DNA of 64,000 bases from Udeniomyces pyricola (taxonomy: Eukaryota; Basidiomycota; Tremellomycetes; Cystofilobasidiales; Mrakiaceae): positions 1-64,000 of the forward strand of contig BCIK01000011.1 in assembly GCA_039545295.1 (NCBI GenBank), read 5' to 3'. This document shows, one piece after another, positions 23,196 through 34,934 of the stretch. The position numbers and the translations under genes are program-made. Below the pieces are notes generated by a model that ran no database searches, had not been told where the DNA came from, and worked only from the letters and a program-made list of their open reading frames with translations. How positions within the stretch are numbered: the first letter of the stretch is position 1; each line of letters opens with the position of its first letter.

Positions 23196-24756
23196 TCATC
23201 CTATTGATTTGGAAGACAAGAAATCGAGGGGCTTGGTAGTGCAGTTCAGCTTTTCGTCGGGCACGTCGTAAATGGATTCTAGCACATGCCCAGAGGCCGA
23301 GCTCTGCATATAAAGTGAACCAAAGGTAAGTGATTTCTTCTCGACACAAGGAAGTGCAGAAGATAGGATGATATCATGGGAGAAGACATACGCCAAGTTC
23401 GGTCCACTTCAGCTTGACCCAGTCCTCCTCTGCTTCTGCTTGCCTGGCCGACACGAACGCCTGTCGGACAGCACTCGAGGATGATAGGGCGCCATACTTG
23501 GACTCTCCCTCGGTCTTCTTGACAGATACCTGATGATGGGGAGAAGAGACAATAGACAATCAAGGTAGCTTGAGTCAGTGCGTGTCCGACAACTTCAGCC
23601 GAGATGAAGGGCATGAGCTCAGCGTTCGCAAACTCACCGAAACGGCCTTGCCAACTTCAGCCGGCTTGGCCTCTTCGTCGTCTGAATCGGAGTCTTCTCC
23701 ACCCGCCCCGGATCTCTTCCTGTCCTCCTTCATTTTCTGATCAAGCGCGTCGAGGTAGTCCAACGATGGCCGGAGCTGCAACTGCAGCTGCACCGGATGC
23801 AGATACAAAGCGCCTAACGGAGAGAGGGCCGTTCGGATGTGGGATGCGCAGGGCAAGTAGGAATAACGTATGTAGTTGATGAGCATTTCGTTAAAGGCCT
23901 CAATGGTGAAGAGTCGCTTGTAACAAGCGAAGAGAGTAGAGCAAAAAAAATATAATCAAGAGCCAAGGAAAACCGTCAGCTACGAACCGTCTCTCATTAC
24001 ACCTGCCATGTAGCTTGTCTGATCCGGTACGAGTTCGCTCCTAAGCTTGACGTTCTTGAGGTTCCTAACGGGAGTATCTCTTCCCTCCCTGGCCCGCTCG
24101 AGAGCCTCCTTCTCCCTCTTCTTCTCTTCCTTTCTACGCGAGGCAGCCGTTGCTCCCTGAGGCAGTGGCTTCTCCCGTTCGGCGAGCAAGTAGGCGCCCT
24201 CTCCGAGTTGGGCCCCTCGATCCGGGTCATAGACTTCGGGTCGAACGTCGAGTGGTATCTGAGGACGGCAGCAGAGGTTTGTCTAAAGTCAGCATGCGTA
24301 GTAAAGTAGCACGCGTCTCCTTTGGGTTCAATCCGACAAGAGAGCGCGACCTACCTCCATTTCGAATCGACGACTCTTCTCCTTCCATCGAGCAGCAATC
24401 TTGCCGCCTCTTTCCTCGATCTCCTCTGGTACAGCAATGCGGTCGGTGACGGGGTACTGGAAAAGGTGGAGGTTGGGAGCGAGTTTGTGTGAGAGGTAGA
24501 TAGGAATTTCGTGCTCGGTTGGGTCGTCATCATCGTCGTCGTCATCATTATCATCATCGTTGTTATTGCTGTTGTTGCCGTCGTCCTCGGATTCTTGGTC
24601 ATTGATACGACTCGGGCGAACTGGACGCGAGGCAGGAGCTGTCGAAGGACCCGAGGTGGTTGGACGGGCGGACGATGATTGAGCGGCTGATGGAGGCGGT
24701 GTGAGGGACGGGGATTGCTCAACGACCTTGCGAGAACGGGGCGTGGGCTTTACCAT
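23196..24756 (-). CDS. RPC37: RNA polymerase III subunit RPC37 (RPC5 family)
   Basis: Rpc37/RPC5 pairs with Rpc53 in RNA polymerase III and takes part in initiation and termination on tRNA and 5S genes in the nucleus. Minus-strand exons: 24756-24355, 24258-23988, 23813-23638, 23529-23392, 23303-23196; 364 residues. After a low-complexity N-terminus with a poly-Asp stretch comes the family start HEIPIYLSHKLAPNLHLFQY (about residues 83-102). Later comes the dimerisation-module motif MAGVMRDG joined to ALYLHPVQLQLQLRPSLDYL, which is created by splicing out 23987-23814. In the unspliced genome this intron is an open frame and could mislead gene prediction. The C-terminal third is charged and less conserved. 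The family assignment is strong. Confidence 0.9.
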
Positions 24757-25566
24757 GGGTGCGAGCGGAGCGAGGGAAGGATGAGACTCTGGCTAGGGAA
24801 CGAGTAGATAGGCGGCGGATGGATGGAGGTTATTGAATTGAGTAGCGGGATGAGGTTAGGCCAGTTGGGCGAGCTAACGATGTAGGTTGCAATGGGAAGA
24901 GGCTGGAAGAGGCAGCTGGAGCGCTGGAAAGTGGAAAGGGAAAGTAAAGTAAGTCAAAGGAACTTGGTTAGAATTCCGCTCAACAAGTCGGCCTTGCCAG
25001 TGCGCCAGTAGCCCAGTGGTCGTATATAATCGGTCATCTTATCCCGCCCGCTCTCTAATTTAGGTATGGGTTATACTGTACAGTGATCGCATCCTGCATA
25101 TACCTCTCTCTAACCTTCGCGCGCGATCTTGGACGACTGAACCAAGCCAACTTAACCAGGTATATGCTTGCAGGTACCCCAGGAGTATCATCACACCGGC
25201 TAGCTATCTAATCGACAGCTCTTGTATTCTCACCAGTGCGCGCCTTTGACGTCGTTGCTGCTCGATCCATATGTCCGTCAGCTACTACTCACCCTGGCCT
25301 TAGTTGATCCTCTTCAATTCGCCTCGCCATCAGTCCAAGGCCTCCAGCTTTTCAGTGTTCCAATCGAGACCACACTCATACTGACTCATCCATCCATCTC
25401 GCTCTCACCTTCCTACTGTGTACCATGCATGATATCTCGCCCCTGGCTTGCCACTTGTCCCAGTTTGACCCTACCCATCCCACGCTTATCTATCCGTCGC
25501 TCTCGGCCAACATCATCCTATCATCGGCCATATACTCACCGTCTACCGCTCGCCTGTTCGCCACCA
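24757..25566. promoter_or_regulatory. Divergent promoter region, RPC37 and REV7
   Basis: Eight hundred bases lie between the RPC37 ATG (minus) and the REV7 ATG (plus). AT-rich stretches occur at 25022-25030 (GTATATAAT) and 25095-25105. The REV7-proximal part (25220-25560) is C/T-rich. One frame is open from 25222 into REV7 exon 1, so an upstream in-frame start cannot be excluded, but the ATG at 25567 has the better context (CCACCA before it). Confidence 0.4.
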
Positions 25567-26884
25567 ATGAAAAAGACTGCATATAAGAGCAAGCTTCCCC
25601 TCCTACACCAGCCATTTTCCTTCAAGCAGCTCATCACCCAATACATCTCATTCCGTAAGATCCAATGACCGACCAATCGTTCGTCTCTCATGGTCGATTG
25701 CTTGCCTCTTACCCAATACTCCTTCCTGCCAGTCGAGGTTGCCCTCCACACGTTGCTCCACGCTCGCCAGATTTACCCATCTGCCCTCTTTCTTCGCCGA
25801 TCCAAGTACTGCGTCGCCGTTCAGCGAGCCGAGCACCCTGGCGTCATCTCGTACATCACCAAAGTCCTCGACACTTGCAAATCAGATCTCGACAAGGGTA
25901 CCCTCGTCCGACTCATTTGGGTCGCTGTCTCAGGAAAGGAATCGCCCTCGCACCCTGAGCAAGGCAACGTCGGAACAAAAGGCAAGGGCAAGCAGAAGCA
26001 GACCCACAACGCCAATCCTATCGGTGGTAGGAGAGCGATAGAACGCTGGGTATTTGATTTTGATGACGTGCTCTCCATGGGCAAAAAGGGAGACGAGTGG
26101 ACCAAGACGGAGCCGTGAGTGCTTCCATCGTTGCCATGCGAGATGATCTTTGACCTATTCACAAGTGACTGGTTGAACATGTTCCTGATTGGTCCATCTA
26201 TTCACTTCTGGCCGACACTTTCAATCACCCTGCCAACTGGTTGTAACCGGATCCAGGATCCAGGATGGTCTTACACCCGCCAAGCTAGAGCCTCTTTTCC
26301 AAGCTCTGTTACAGCAGATCACCCAAGAGGCAAACGCGCTTCCTCCGGCACCTCCTTCTGGTGTGTATCATGACGTCGAGTCTTGAGTGTCTTTCGAGTG
26401 GCGTTGGCTCAGAATACACGAGCGACTCAGAGGAAGAGGACGCTGGTCGTATCGGTGCTTTTGGTGACGGCTTTTTTTGCTTTTTTGTTGTTTTCGTTTG
26501 CGTTCAATAGACGATCTGTCATTTGTACTTCTTCTCGAGTATCCTCCCTCCGCACCTCCAGACTCGCGGACAATGACCGAAGGGTTTGCTCCAGCTCCCC
26601 GTGATATGACGACAGAAGGCATCAAGGCACAGGCCCAGTCTAGTGAACCATTGGACGAAAAGAATGATCTCATATGGGTCAAAGGAGTGGAGACGGGCGT
26701 TCTTGACGTGCGTATCCGGTTTGACGTCACCAGCTGCTTTGAAGGTTTGAACACGATGTGATTTGGTTGGCTAACGCGCGTTATTGAGCCCATCTTGTTT
26801 TGTCACTCTCAGCTCGAGGTCGTTTGTCAACGGTTCGTGGGAAACGAGATGGAGGGGAGTGATGTGCACGTCAGTGCGTCATGA
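25567..26884 (+). CDS. REV7: REV7 HORMA protein (MAD2B-like)
   Basis: REV7 is the HORMA-domain subunit of DNA polymerase zeta with REV3, needed for mutagenic translesion synthesis in the nucleus. Exons: 25567-25654, 25733-26114, 26257-26360, 26511-26707, 26813-26884; 280 residues. The HORMA core starts almost at the N-terminus: FKQLITQYISFLEVALHTLL runs across the first splice junction, followed by HARQIYPSALFLRRSKYCVA and RAIERWVFDF. These match the helix and strand blocks of REV7/MAD2L2. Residues of about 105-130 hold a Lys/Gln-rich insertion compared with the animal protein. The C-terminal safety-belt segment is encoded by the last two exons and ends VHVSAS. A general MAD2 paralogue is less likely because of the YCV/VQRAEHPG block. 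Confidence 0.88.
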
Positions 26885-27378
26885 CACAATTGTATGCCTG
26901 TGTAGAATTTTGACTTATTGTGCTAGCTATTTGCAGTGCGCGCACATCCTACTTTGGATTAGCAGGACATTCTTGATGACTCATGTACTCAAGTAGCTCT
27001 CTGTGGGCAATCTTCCGCAGCGCACGTCCCGTCGAGTTACATGTCGCGATGATGGCTGAAGGTTAATACATGCCATGTTGTACTAACAAACCGCGCCAAG
27101 AGTGCAAGCTTACAAATTACAAGAGATCCTTTCAGCTTTCCGGTTGGCGGCATCGGGCGGGTAGAAGCAAAAGCAGCCGGGTTGACCCGGTCCTTTCGCG
27201 CATGACCGCTCGCTCACCGCTCACCTTGCAGACTGATCACATCGACGTCATCAATCATCGGGGTCAACTGGTCAACTGCCGTTCCCAGCTTGTTTCAGTT
27301 GTTCCATTTCCATCAATTTCCATCCTTTTAACGACCATCCGCCATCACATACAAGGTCATCCTTGTACTACAACCGTC
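26885..27378. other. Intergenic region, trehalase promoter
   Basis: This contains the REV7 3' flank and the upstream region of the trehalase gene. Direct GCTCACCGCTCACC repeats lie near 27210-27224. A CCTTTTAACG stretch at 27326 could be the core promoter. Nothing else is supported. Confidence 0.35.
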
Positions 27379-30300
27379 ATGTTGCTTCAAACCTTTGCCC
27401 TCCTGTCTCTCACCGCTCGGGCCGCCATCGCTCAATCGAGTCAGAGCGGAACCCAGACCAGCTCGGCCTCGACTGCCATCCCCTCCTCGACTCAGCCTGC
27501 AGACACCGTCATTGAAGAACAACGAGCACCTGCTCTTCAGAGCTGGTGTACGGACCCTATCTACTGCGCCGGTGACATCTTGCAAACGGTTGAGCTTGCC
27601 GGTGAGCATCCGCATCTCCGATATCGTCCTGACAGTTGAAAGACCGTAACATGCTCAGCTGACCATGAGATGAACTTTTGTGTTTGAATGCTCAACAGAG
27701 ATCTTTCCGGACTCCAAGTTAGTCACTTCTTCGGTCTTTTCCTCTGCATTTTTCCCCTCTGGTCCCTACTTCGTTGCTGCTTGACTTTCTTCTCAATTGA
27801 CTGACTAGATGCCTTGCTTTTTGCAACTCAGAACGTTCCCTGACAAACCCACGAGGTATTCTATCAACGAAACCGTGTCAGCGTGGAACGCGCTTCAGGG
27901 ATCAAACAATCTCACTATCGGAGCGCTCGAAGCTTTTGTCTCAGACTACTTCGTACGTACAGAAGATCTCACAACTACTTGGAACTACTCGTTCATCACT
28001 AACCGTACTTGATTACATTGGCTTATTCTGCTTGGCTGGATTCTAACAGAAAGGCGAGGGTACAGAACTCGTGCCGGTCTCAATTAAGGAAGGATTCAAC
28101 GCTTCGAGTACCCCCTTCCTCTCTCAACTCAGCGACAGGCCTATCGTATCTGGATGGGTCGCCGAGGTTATCTCTTACTGGTCGGACCTGATCAGGTGAG
28201 TAGAATGATGGCTACAGTCATGAGGCAGACACACTGCCCTCCTTCTTTGGTTCCATTACATGCTTCATTTACTGAATGAATCCTTTTTGTGCGCTTTTTC
28301 TTTGTTGTCAGAGAGACCAATACCTCTGCAGTTTGCAATGGCATCACTTGTGATAGTAGTCTGATTCCACTGAACAACACCGTACGTAACTTGCGACTCT
28401 GCCGTCCATATTTCCGGCGATTACTGACTAACATTCTGCCAATCTTCTAGGTCGTGGTGCCGGGTGGACGCTATCGAGAGGTGTACTACTGGGACACGTA
28501 TTTCATCATCCTTGGCCTCCTGGACAGTGGTCTCTCGGATTACGCCCGCGATTCCCTCATGAATTTCATGGATCAAATCGAGGTGCGCCTGTTTGTGCTG
28601 GGGCAGCCTTTCCTCTTTGTAGGAAACTGACGATTGATGATTAAATCATTTGTATTTCAGACATATGGCTTTATTCCTAATGGAGGGAGAACGTACTAGT
28701 AAGTTTCCGTCATCCAACGTACCGCAAGTACCTCAAAGAATATCTATACTAACGGCTACCTTCCTGTCAGCCTGAACCGATCTCAACCGCCCCTCTTCAT
28801 CAGCATGCTGTCCGCCTACGTCAATGCAACCAACGACACATCCATCCTGGATCGCGCCTTGCCCTTGGCTGACGTATGTTCAATGTCTTGTTGACTTTCT
28901 GCAGCAAGCGAGTTGGGCCTTACCATTGCTTTTTTGCTTTCCCTGCGGTGCCTCGTCTCCATAGGTCGAATTGAACTGGTGGTCCACGAACAGAACCTTC
29001 TCCGTTACGTCTCCCTACACCAACAAAACTTACAACAACATCGCGCGATATGACGTTTTCCTCAACACAGCGCCTCGTCCCGAGGGATATGTTGAAGACT
29101 ATAATACCGTCAACCTTGCCAGCCCCTCTCTCAATGAGACCGAGGCTGAGAATCTCTATCGCGAACTTGCCTCAGGTGCAGAGAGTGGATGGGACTACTC
29201 GTCTCGTTTCATGAAAGATCGAGTTGGCAATGCTTCCGATCCTCTTCAAGGCCTTAGGACCCTCAAGTAAGTCGGGATCATCTGATCATTTCTGACGGTA
29301 GCAGTTCGATTAATTGACCAGGATTTCTGTTTATAGCATTCGTGCAATCGCACCGGTCGATCTCAATGCGATTCTCACCGCCAACCATTACATCCTTGCG
29401 GATCTTTACGATGGAGCTTCGGCCAACGGTAGCAGCACCTCCAACTACACCTCGCGGGCTAACTTGCACCGATCGCAAGGGGACGACATGAAGACGGCGA
29501 TGCTTGATTTGATGTGGGACAGCGATAAGCTCGCTTTCTACGACTTTAACACCACAGCAAACGCTCGATCCGATTTTTTCTCTCTCGCTGGTTACGTAAG
29601 TAGTTTTCAGTTCTACTTTGGACTACCCTTTTGTATTGACTGAGCTCATCGATTGGTTCGTTCTTCTTTTTTATCTCATCCTCCCATGCAGTATCCATTC
29701 TGGCTCAACATCTTCCCGCCTGAGCTCGAGACGGATGAGACCAAGATGTTTGGCGCGTTTGCTGGTCTGCATGCCATCTTGGATCGATACAACGGAAGCG
29801 TGCCGTGCACCTTGAACGAGCCTGCGTCGCCTTTGAACTGGGATTTCCCAAACGCTTGGCCTCCTCACCAGTACATTTTGGCTTCTGCACTTTCCAACGT
29901 TGCGTCCAACGTTTCGAGCACACCCTACAGCACGATTGTTCCTTCCAACGCCTCTTCGTTCTCGCTCGTTCCGACTGGACAGTTTGGGTTGGATGAAGGT
30001 TTGCTACCCTCCCAGCCGGGACTCTTCAACGTGCTCGGCGGCGACTCTACATCGAACCACTCGGTCTTGCACAACGTCGTCAGGGACCTGAATGGATCGT
30101 CGACAGATGAGTCTTGGAGAAGCGTTCTTTTGACCGAGGTATGTTTGACTTTTGGTGTTTAGCGGATGGAATGTCTGGCATCGCTGACGACATGTGCTTA
30201 CCCCCTCGTTCTCGCTTCGTAGGTCGTCAACCGATACATCAGCAGTGCTTTCTGCTCGTGGTACTCGACAGGCGGCTCGCTGCCGGGCGTTCTTTCCCAA

Positions 30301-31142
30301 TTGCCCGCTGCCGAGCTCAACGTCACGTCGTCGACCACTTCCAACACCGGAAACATGTTTGAGAAATTTAATGCGACCGACGTTGACGGTTCGTCTCTCT
30401 CCTGCTTACTCCCACTCTCTTTTCTTGTGTCCAAAATGCTGATCCTACCTATGTGGTATTGCTTGTTCACTCTAGCCGCTGGAGGCGGTGGCGAAGTGAG
30501 TTACATCTCAGGAATTTCAGGACTGTACAAACAATCATCTCCAACATGCTCTTTTTGCCGATCATAGTCTGAGCTGATCGTTGATACGCTTAAATCCATC
30601 GTCCTCCTCTTTGACATGATCCGATCTACAGTAGTGAGTTCATTCCGGAGCGGCAGCGTTTGCGTGATTCTTCTTCTCATCCCACCTCGTTGATGCCCAC
30701 CAATACTGATACTGTCATTCTCTTGCTGCGTGTCCTATTTCATGGGACCATAGTGGTAAGACTGCTTGAGCAGGCTATTTCCCATCAACTATTGTCTTTA
30801 TTTCGCCGATTTCTTGACTGATCATCTCCGGGTTTTTCCCTTGCTTTCATCGTCTTTCGCTTGGTTTCATTTGCACTTGACGACATTCAGCGGTAGTCGT
30901 AGGTTTTGGATGGAGTGAGTTGTTGCTGTGATTGTTTGAGAAACAGCAGTGACTCTTTGACAGAGGCTGACGGTTGGCCTTTTGTTTCTCTGGTTTGACT
31001 AGCGAATGGCGTGGTGATCCGATTCGCCAAGGAATACGCCGATGTGATCAGAACCCCTGTGTGCCCTGCCATCATTGTCGAATCCGCCCCTGTGAACTCG
31101 TCGTTTGCGCTGGCTGGATTCCGCGTCAAGGTAGGAGAGTAG
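27379..31142 (+). CDS. Secreted trehalase, glycoside hydrolase family 37
   Basis: The enzyme hydrolyses trehalose to two glucose. Exons: 27379-27601, 27699-27717, 27832-27952, 28050-28195, 28312-28381, 28451-28582, 28661-28698, 28771-28873, 28965-29266, 29337-29595, 29692-30138, 30223-30388, 30476-30495, 30632-30633, 30754-30755, 30891-30914, 31003-31142; 737 residues. A signal peptide ([17 protein letters not shown]) and many NxS/T sites point to an extracellular or wall enzyme, unlike cytosolic Nth1. GH37 signatures are present: [14 protein letters not shown] (about 197-210), [13 protein letters not shown], and [14 protein letters not shown] with TNGV. The last signature is complete only if two 2-nt microexons (TA, TG) are included. 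Joining 30495 directly to 30891 gives GAA CGG TAG, an immediate stop. Short exons of 19, 20 and 24 nt also occur. Family assignment is firm; the 3' exon chain is strongly suggested but not proven. Confidence 0.9.
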
Positions 31143-31819
31143 AATGGGGTTGGTGCCCATGTGTAGGCAGGAAGAGTTCATGCGCAGTTGGATGTGAAGG
31201 AAGCGCGAAGGAAGCCTGTCAATGCAGGGAGTTCTTTGGTGGTGTACGTGTCGGTCGTTCGATCTGGATTTGAATCTGTCAATCAATTCGTTCTGTAACA
31301 ATGTGTTGATATGTGAATGATACGTTGTATGTACCCTTTTGGCTGGATTGACACATGTGAGGCGCGACAGGTGGGTGAGACATCAAACGCTATATAAAAT
31401 TGATAAGTGCATCGGTAAGATAACTTGTCCATGACACTTATGACGGCTATATATATATATATATGTATATACATATATGGGATGGAAGTGATGATTGAGA
31501 TCTCAAAGTACAAGATGACACGGTACGCTAGACACAGCCTTTGACCCGTGGGACAGCAGCAGGTCATTCGATCTGGGGGGCTGATGATCGGTGATCGACA
31601 TCTCGATCTTGATGAACGATGGAATTAATTATATGATACAACTGCCGATGGCTCGTCGCGGCCGGTTTTCCTTTCCATCTACATATACATATCCTAACCA
31701 ATCCGATATCAGCTCGCTGCTCGCCCTACCCAATCCTTGTCTTCATTCATCTTCCCTCTCCATCCTGCCGCATCCAGATCACACGCCATACCATCCCTCC
31801 ACTCTGGGCGAGAGGAACC
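31143..31819. other. Intergenic region, trehalase to J-protein gene
   Basis: This holds the trehalase 3' flank and the J-protein promoter. An AT-rich tract with a TA repeat lies at about 31448-31480. A second AT-rich patch at about 31625-31690 sits some 150 bases before the J-protein ATG. No gene is supported. Confidence 0.4.
31448..31480. repeat. TA dinucleotide tract
   Basis: A nearly pure TA repeat forms an imperfect palindrome of about 30 bases in the intergenic region upstream of the J-protein gene. Confidence 0.7.
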
Positions 31820-33317
31820 ATGAACGATCGCATGAAACCCATCCTGTCCGCCTTGCGTTCGACCCGATCTTACGCCTCCTCGGCTCCTCCGACGACGCCG
31901 CCCCTCCAGTTCCCTCGCCATCCCAACCCGACGGCTTGGGAGATCCTCCACCTCCCCGCCGGCGCCTCGTGCGCTCAAGTCAAGAAGGCTTGTATGTTTG
32001 TCGTTCTTTTTTTTCTTTTTTTTTTCTTCTTTCTTGGGTCATTGACAGTCGCTCGAGCTGAGCTGAGAGAGAAAGGAAGAGGCATGGGAAAAGGGGGTTT
32101 CCTCGTTCCAGCAGCCAAAAACGACGTCATTCGACAGCGTCGGCTTCCCCTCCGTCACTCATCATGTTGACCCGACATGCGTGGCTCGTATCCTTTGGAG
32201 TACATAGATTATGAGCTCGTCCGATCTCATCACCCGGATACATCATCTTCAGAAGCGGACACCCACCCGATGTCCAAGCAGGATCGGTTCCTGGCGCTGC
32301 AGAAAGCGTATGAGACGCTCGGGACAGAGACCGGTAGGCGATCGTACATGATGTTCGTCGCTCTCCTTCCTTCCTTCTATCGTTTCTCTGGGATACAGCA
32401 TCCTGCAGTAAATGTTCTGACACATCGCATCGATTGAATGTGTTTTGTTTTCTTTCTTCTCTCTCAAGGCACAAGGTCTGTACCCACCTCCGTTACACAT
32501 CGAATCGAGCCCGCGATCCGGCTTTAGCTGGGTATCCTGTTCAAGCTGACCTCGTATCGACTCGTTCTTCAACATAAACAGTCTTATTACTCACCCAATA
32601 TTCGCACCTCCAATTCATCGTCCTCATCCGCTTCAAACTCATCGCGATATCCACCTGGTTATCGTCCACCTTTCGCCTCGAGTTTCACGACGTGGGAGAC
32701 CGAACGCAATCGGGAACAAGCGTGGAAGCAAGCCCACGAGTCCCATCGACATGACTCCTCGGCCGAGTGGACGACAGATTCGCATCATCGTCGACCAGGC
32801 TACGGCTCGAAACGGACGCCAGGTGGGGCCGACTTTGGTCGCTATACGATGGGCCCATGGGAGAGAATGATTGATCAGTGGGCTCGGACCAAGTTCTTCA
32901 GGTAAGTGGACCGTCCGGCTTACGCCGCTCGTCGTGCAGACTCAAGAAGAAAGAGAACCTTGGGGTATTCCTATCTCTCTTCCTGAGGCCCCTCTTCCAG
33001 GTTGAAAATCACCGCCTTGCGGAGAAGTAACATATCTAGCCGACCGTCCGCACTGTTGACCCTTCGGACTGCTTCCCTTTGCTCCCCCTTTGTTTCGTCT
33101 CTCAGGTTCATCTGGTTTGTCGTGGTGGGCGGGCTCGCCTATCGATATGCGTTGTGGATGGCGATGGGGAGTGAGTTCTACGGTGACAACCATTGGCGAG
33201 CCGTTCAATCCATGAAGGAACTCCGCCAGCAGCAAGCCATGATGGGCGAGGAGTCTTATAAGGACCGACTGCGTAAAATGATTCAGAAGCAGGAGGTGCG
33301 TAGAGCCAACCTTGGCT

Positions 33318-33348
<31 letters not shown>

Positions 33349-33599
33349 ATCTTTCTCACCTCTCTGTGGTGCGACATCATGTGAGCTTCTGGCTCTTGGG
33401 AGCCATCAATCAATCCGATGTCTGACAATCCACCTCTTCCCAACTCTTCTTGACCTTCCTCTCCCTCCCCTTCTCCCCCTCCCTGATCCGTCCCACACAG
33501 GAACTCGAGCATTATAGCGAAATGAGGCGCGAGGCTCGGGCAGCCCGGCAAGGAATGCCAGTGTTGGTGGACCAGCCGCATGAAGATGAAGCCGGATGA
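31820..33599 (+). CDS. J-domain (DnaJ-like) membrane protein, probably mitochondrial
   Basis: J-domain proteins stimulate Hsp70 ATPase. Exons: 31820-31991, 32208-32352, 32469-32475, 32582-32901, 33106-33295, 33501-33599; 310 residues. The start MNDRMKPILSALRSTRSYAS resembles a mitochondrial presequence. The J domain (about 33-85) reads TAWEILHLPAGASCAQVKKA, then YYELVRSHHPD with the essential HPD at about 66-68, and LQKAYETLGTETGRRSY. A Ser/Tyr-rich linker leads to one membrane helix (FIWFVVVGGLAYRYALWMAM, about residues 215-234) and a charged C-terminus. The 7-nt exon 32469-32475 (GCACAAG, after an AAG acceptor) keeps the frame using a GTTCGT donor. Ending exon 2 at 32355 and skipping the microexon would also stay in frame, so this joint is uncertain. 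The partner Hsp70 is unknown. Confidence 0.8.
33317..33342. repeat. CT-repeat microsatellite in intron
   Basis: About 13 CT units lie in the last intron (33296-33500) of the J-protein gene and extend its polypyrimidine character. Confidence 0.85.
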
Positions 33600-33838
33600 G
33601 ATGACATGAGACGTGATGTGATGACTGTACGTGATGCCTGGCACGATCGACGCGTAGGTTGATAGAGAAGAATGCGTTTTGCTCTATTTTTTCGTTCTGT
33701 TCTTTTGGATCTCGTCCGTTAGAAATCTCAAAAGGGGCATGTGATTGGTCGAGAGGTTGGAAGTAATAGAGAGTGATGAAAAAAGGGGAAAGAAAGGTAT
33801 ATGGCGAGGCAAAGACTTGATGATCTGTCCCTGGTTGA

Positions 33839-34934
33839 TTACGCGCCTCCCCTACGGCGGCCGCACGGAAGAGGAAAGGGAATGGCAGAGGGGGTTAAGA
33901 GGATTGTAAAGGTAAGGATAGAAGAGAGAGAGAGAGAGAAAAGGTCAGCGGTGTTTTCATATCTTGAGAGGAAAGACAAAGAGCAAAAGAGACCCAGCCT
34001 GGTGGTTACGTACACCAGGATGTTGTTACTGTAGAGGAAGAAAAAGATGATGATGATGACAATGAGAACCACAGAGTTAGATGCCTGAGCGATGCTTCTC
34101 CTGAGCAAACTCAAGCTCCGAGAAAGAAAGTATAGAAGAAAAAAGAAACGCCAGCCGGAAGAAGAGATACGAAAGAAAGGACATGGATCTGTTGCGTCAA
34201 AGGGGAAAGGAAAGTGGGAGTTTGGAGAGGCGGGGACTGACATGGGAATATGGATGAGCTTGACAAAGTAACCGAGGAAGCCCATGATGAAGAATCCAAG
34301 GGCGACGGCCCGACATATCTCGTAGAATTCTGTGGGGGATGAGGATAGAGGGTTAACCGGTGGTGATGCGAAGGGGGAGCAAGCGTATGTGAGTTCAGGT
34401 CCGAGATCATGAATCGACCAGCGCATCTCTTGTTCATCCGACGCGTCCCATCGGGTCATGTTCCCCTGCCTCGATGGTTGCTTATTCGGCATTTGAGGAG
34501 AAATCATGAGCCAACATGGAGAACTCCTTGTCTCTGATGAAGCCATCCGAAAGATCTCTTATTCCCCCTCTTCCCCTCGTCGCCGCCTCGACCAGTTACA
34601 AGAAAGAAGTAGTTCGGGACGCGGTCAAAGAGACGTGGCTTGTGGTAGGAAGGACGTGTTTTGGAACCCACCTTTGGGTGTCGGCTTAGCACATCGGTTC
34701 AAGAACTGTCATCGTATTGAAGGCAATTATGGGTCAGACTTTACAGTGATCGAGCCTCGAGGTGTAGGAAGCGAGGCTTAACGGCCAAGAACGAGGAGAC
34801 TCGAGAAAGAGAGAGACAGAGAGGAGCAACGGCGACAACGACCATGACCAAGGACTGACCTGGCTTCCTTCCTTGACAAACGTCTGGGGCACGTCGACGA
34901 GTTCTCTGACCTTGTCGGTGGCGGTGTGTGACAT
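33839..34934 (-). CDS. SSS1: Sec61 translocon gamma subunit
   Basis: SSS1/Sec61-gamma is the small tail-anchored subunit of the ER protein-conducting channel. Minus-strand exons: 34934-34860, 34705-34672, 34329-34242, 34028-34014, 33851-33839; 74 residues, the usual family size. The order of conserved blocks is DVPQTFVKEGSQ, FLNRCAKPT, EFYEICRAVALGFFIMGFLG and YFVKLIHIPINNILVGGA, ending exactly as the family does. The single membrane helix is at about residues 42-62. The last two exons are only 15 and 13 nt of coding sequence, so simple open-frame searches miss the C-terminus; the unspliced frame reads on for about 60 unrelated residues. The 3' end is convergent with the J-protein gene, 239 bases apart. 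Confidence 0.93.

Noticed and set aside
25222..25566. N-terminal extension of REV7
   Set aside because: The frame is open but low complexity and Pro/Ser/Leu-rich, unlike REV7, whose HORMA domain normally starts near residue 10-20; the ATG at 25567 has better context.
14841..31142. Sugar-use gene cluster of heparinase-like protein, transporter and trehalase
   Set aside because: They are separated by RPC37 and REV7, lie on different strands and share no visible promoter motif; co-location looks accidental.
33839..34546. Single 235-codon frame considered as the whole downstream gene
   Set aside because: It runs through three introns of SSS1; only the short spliced pieces match Sec61-gamma.
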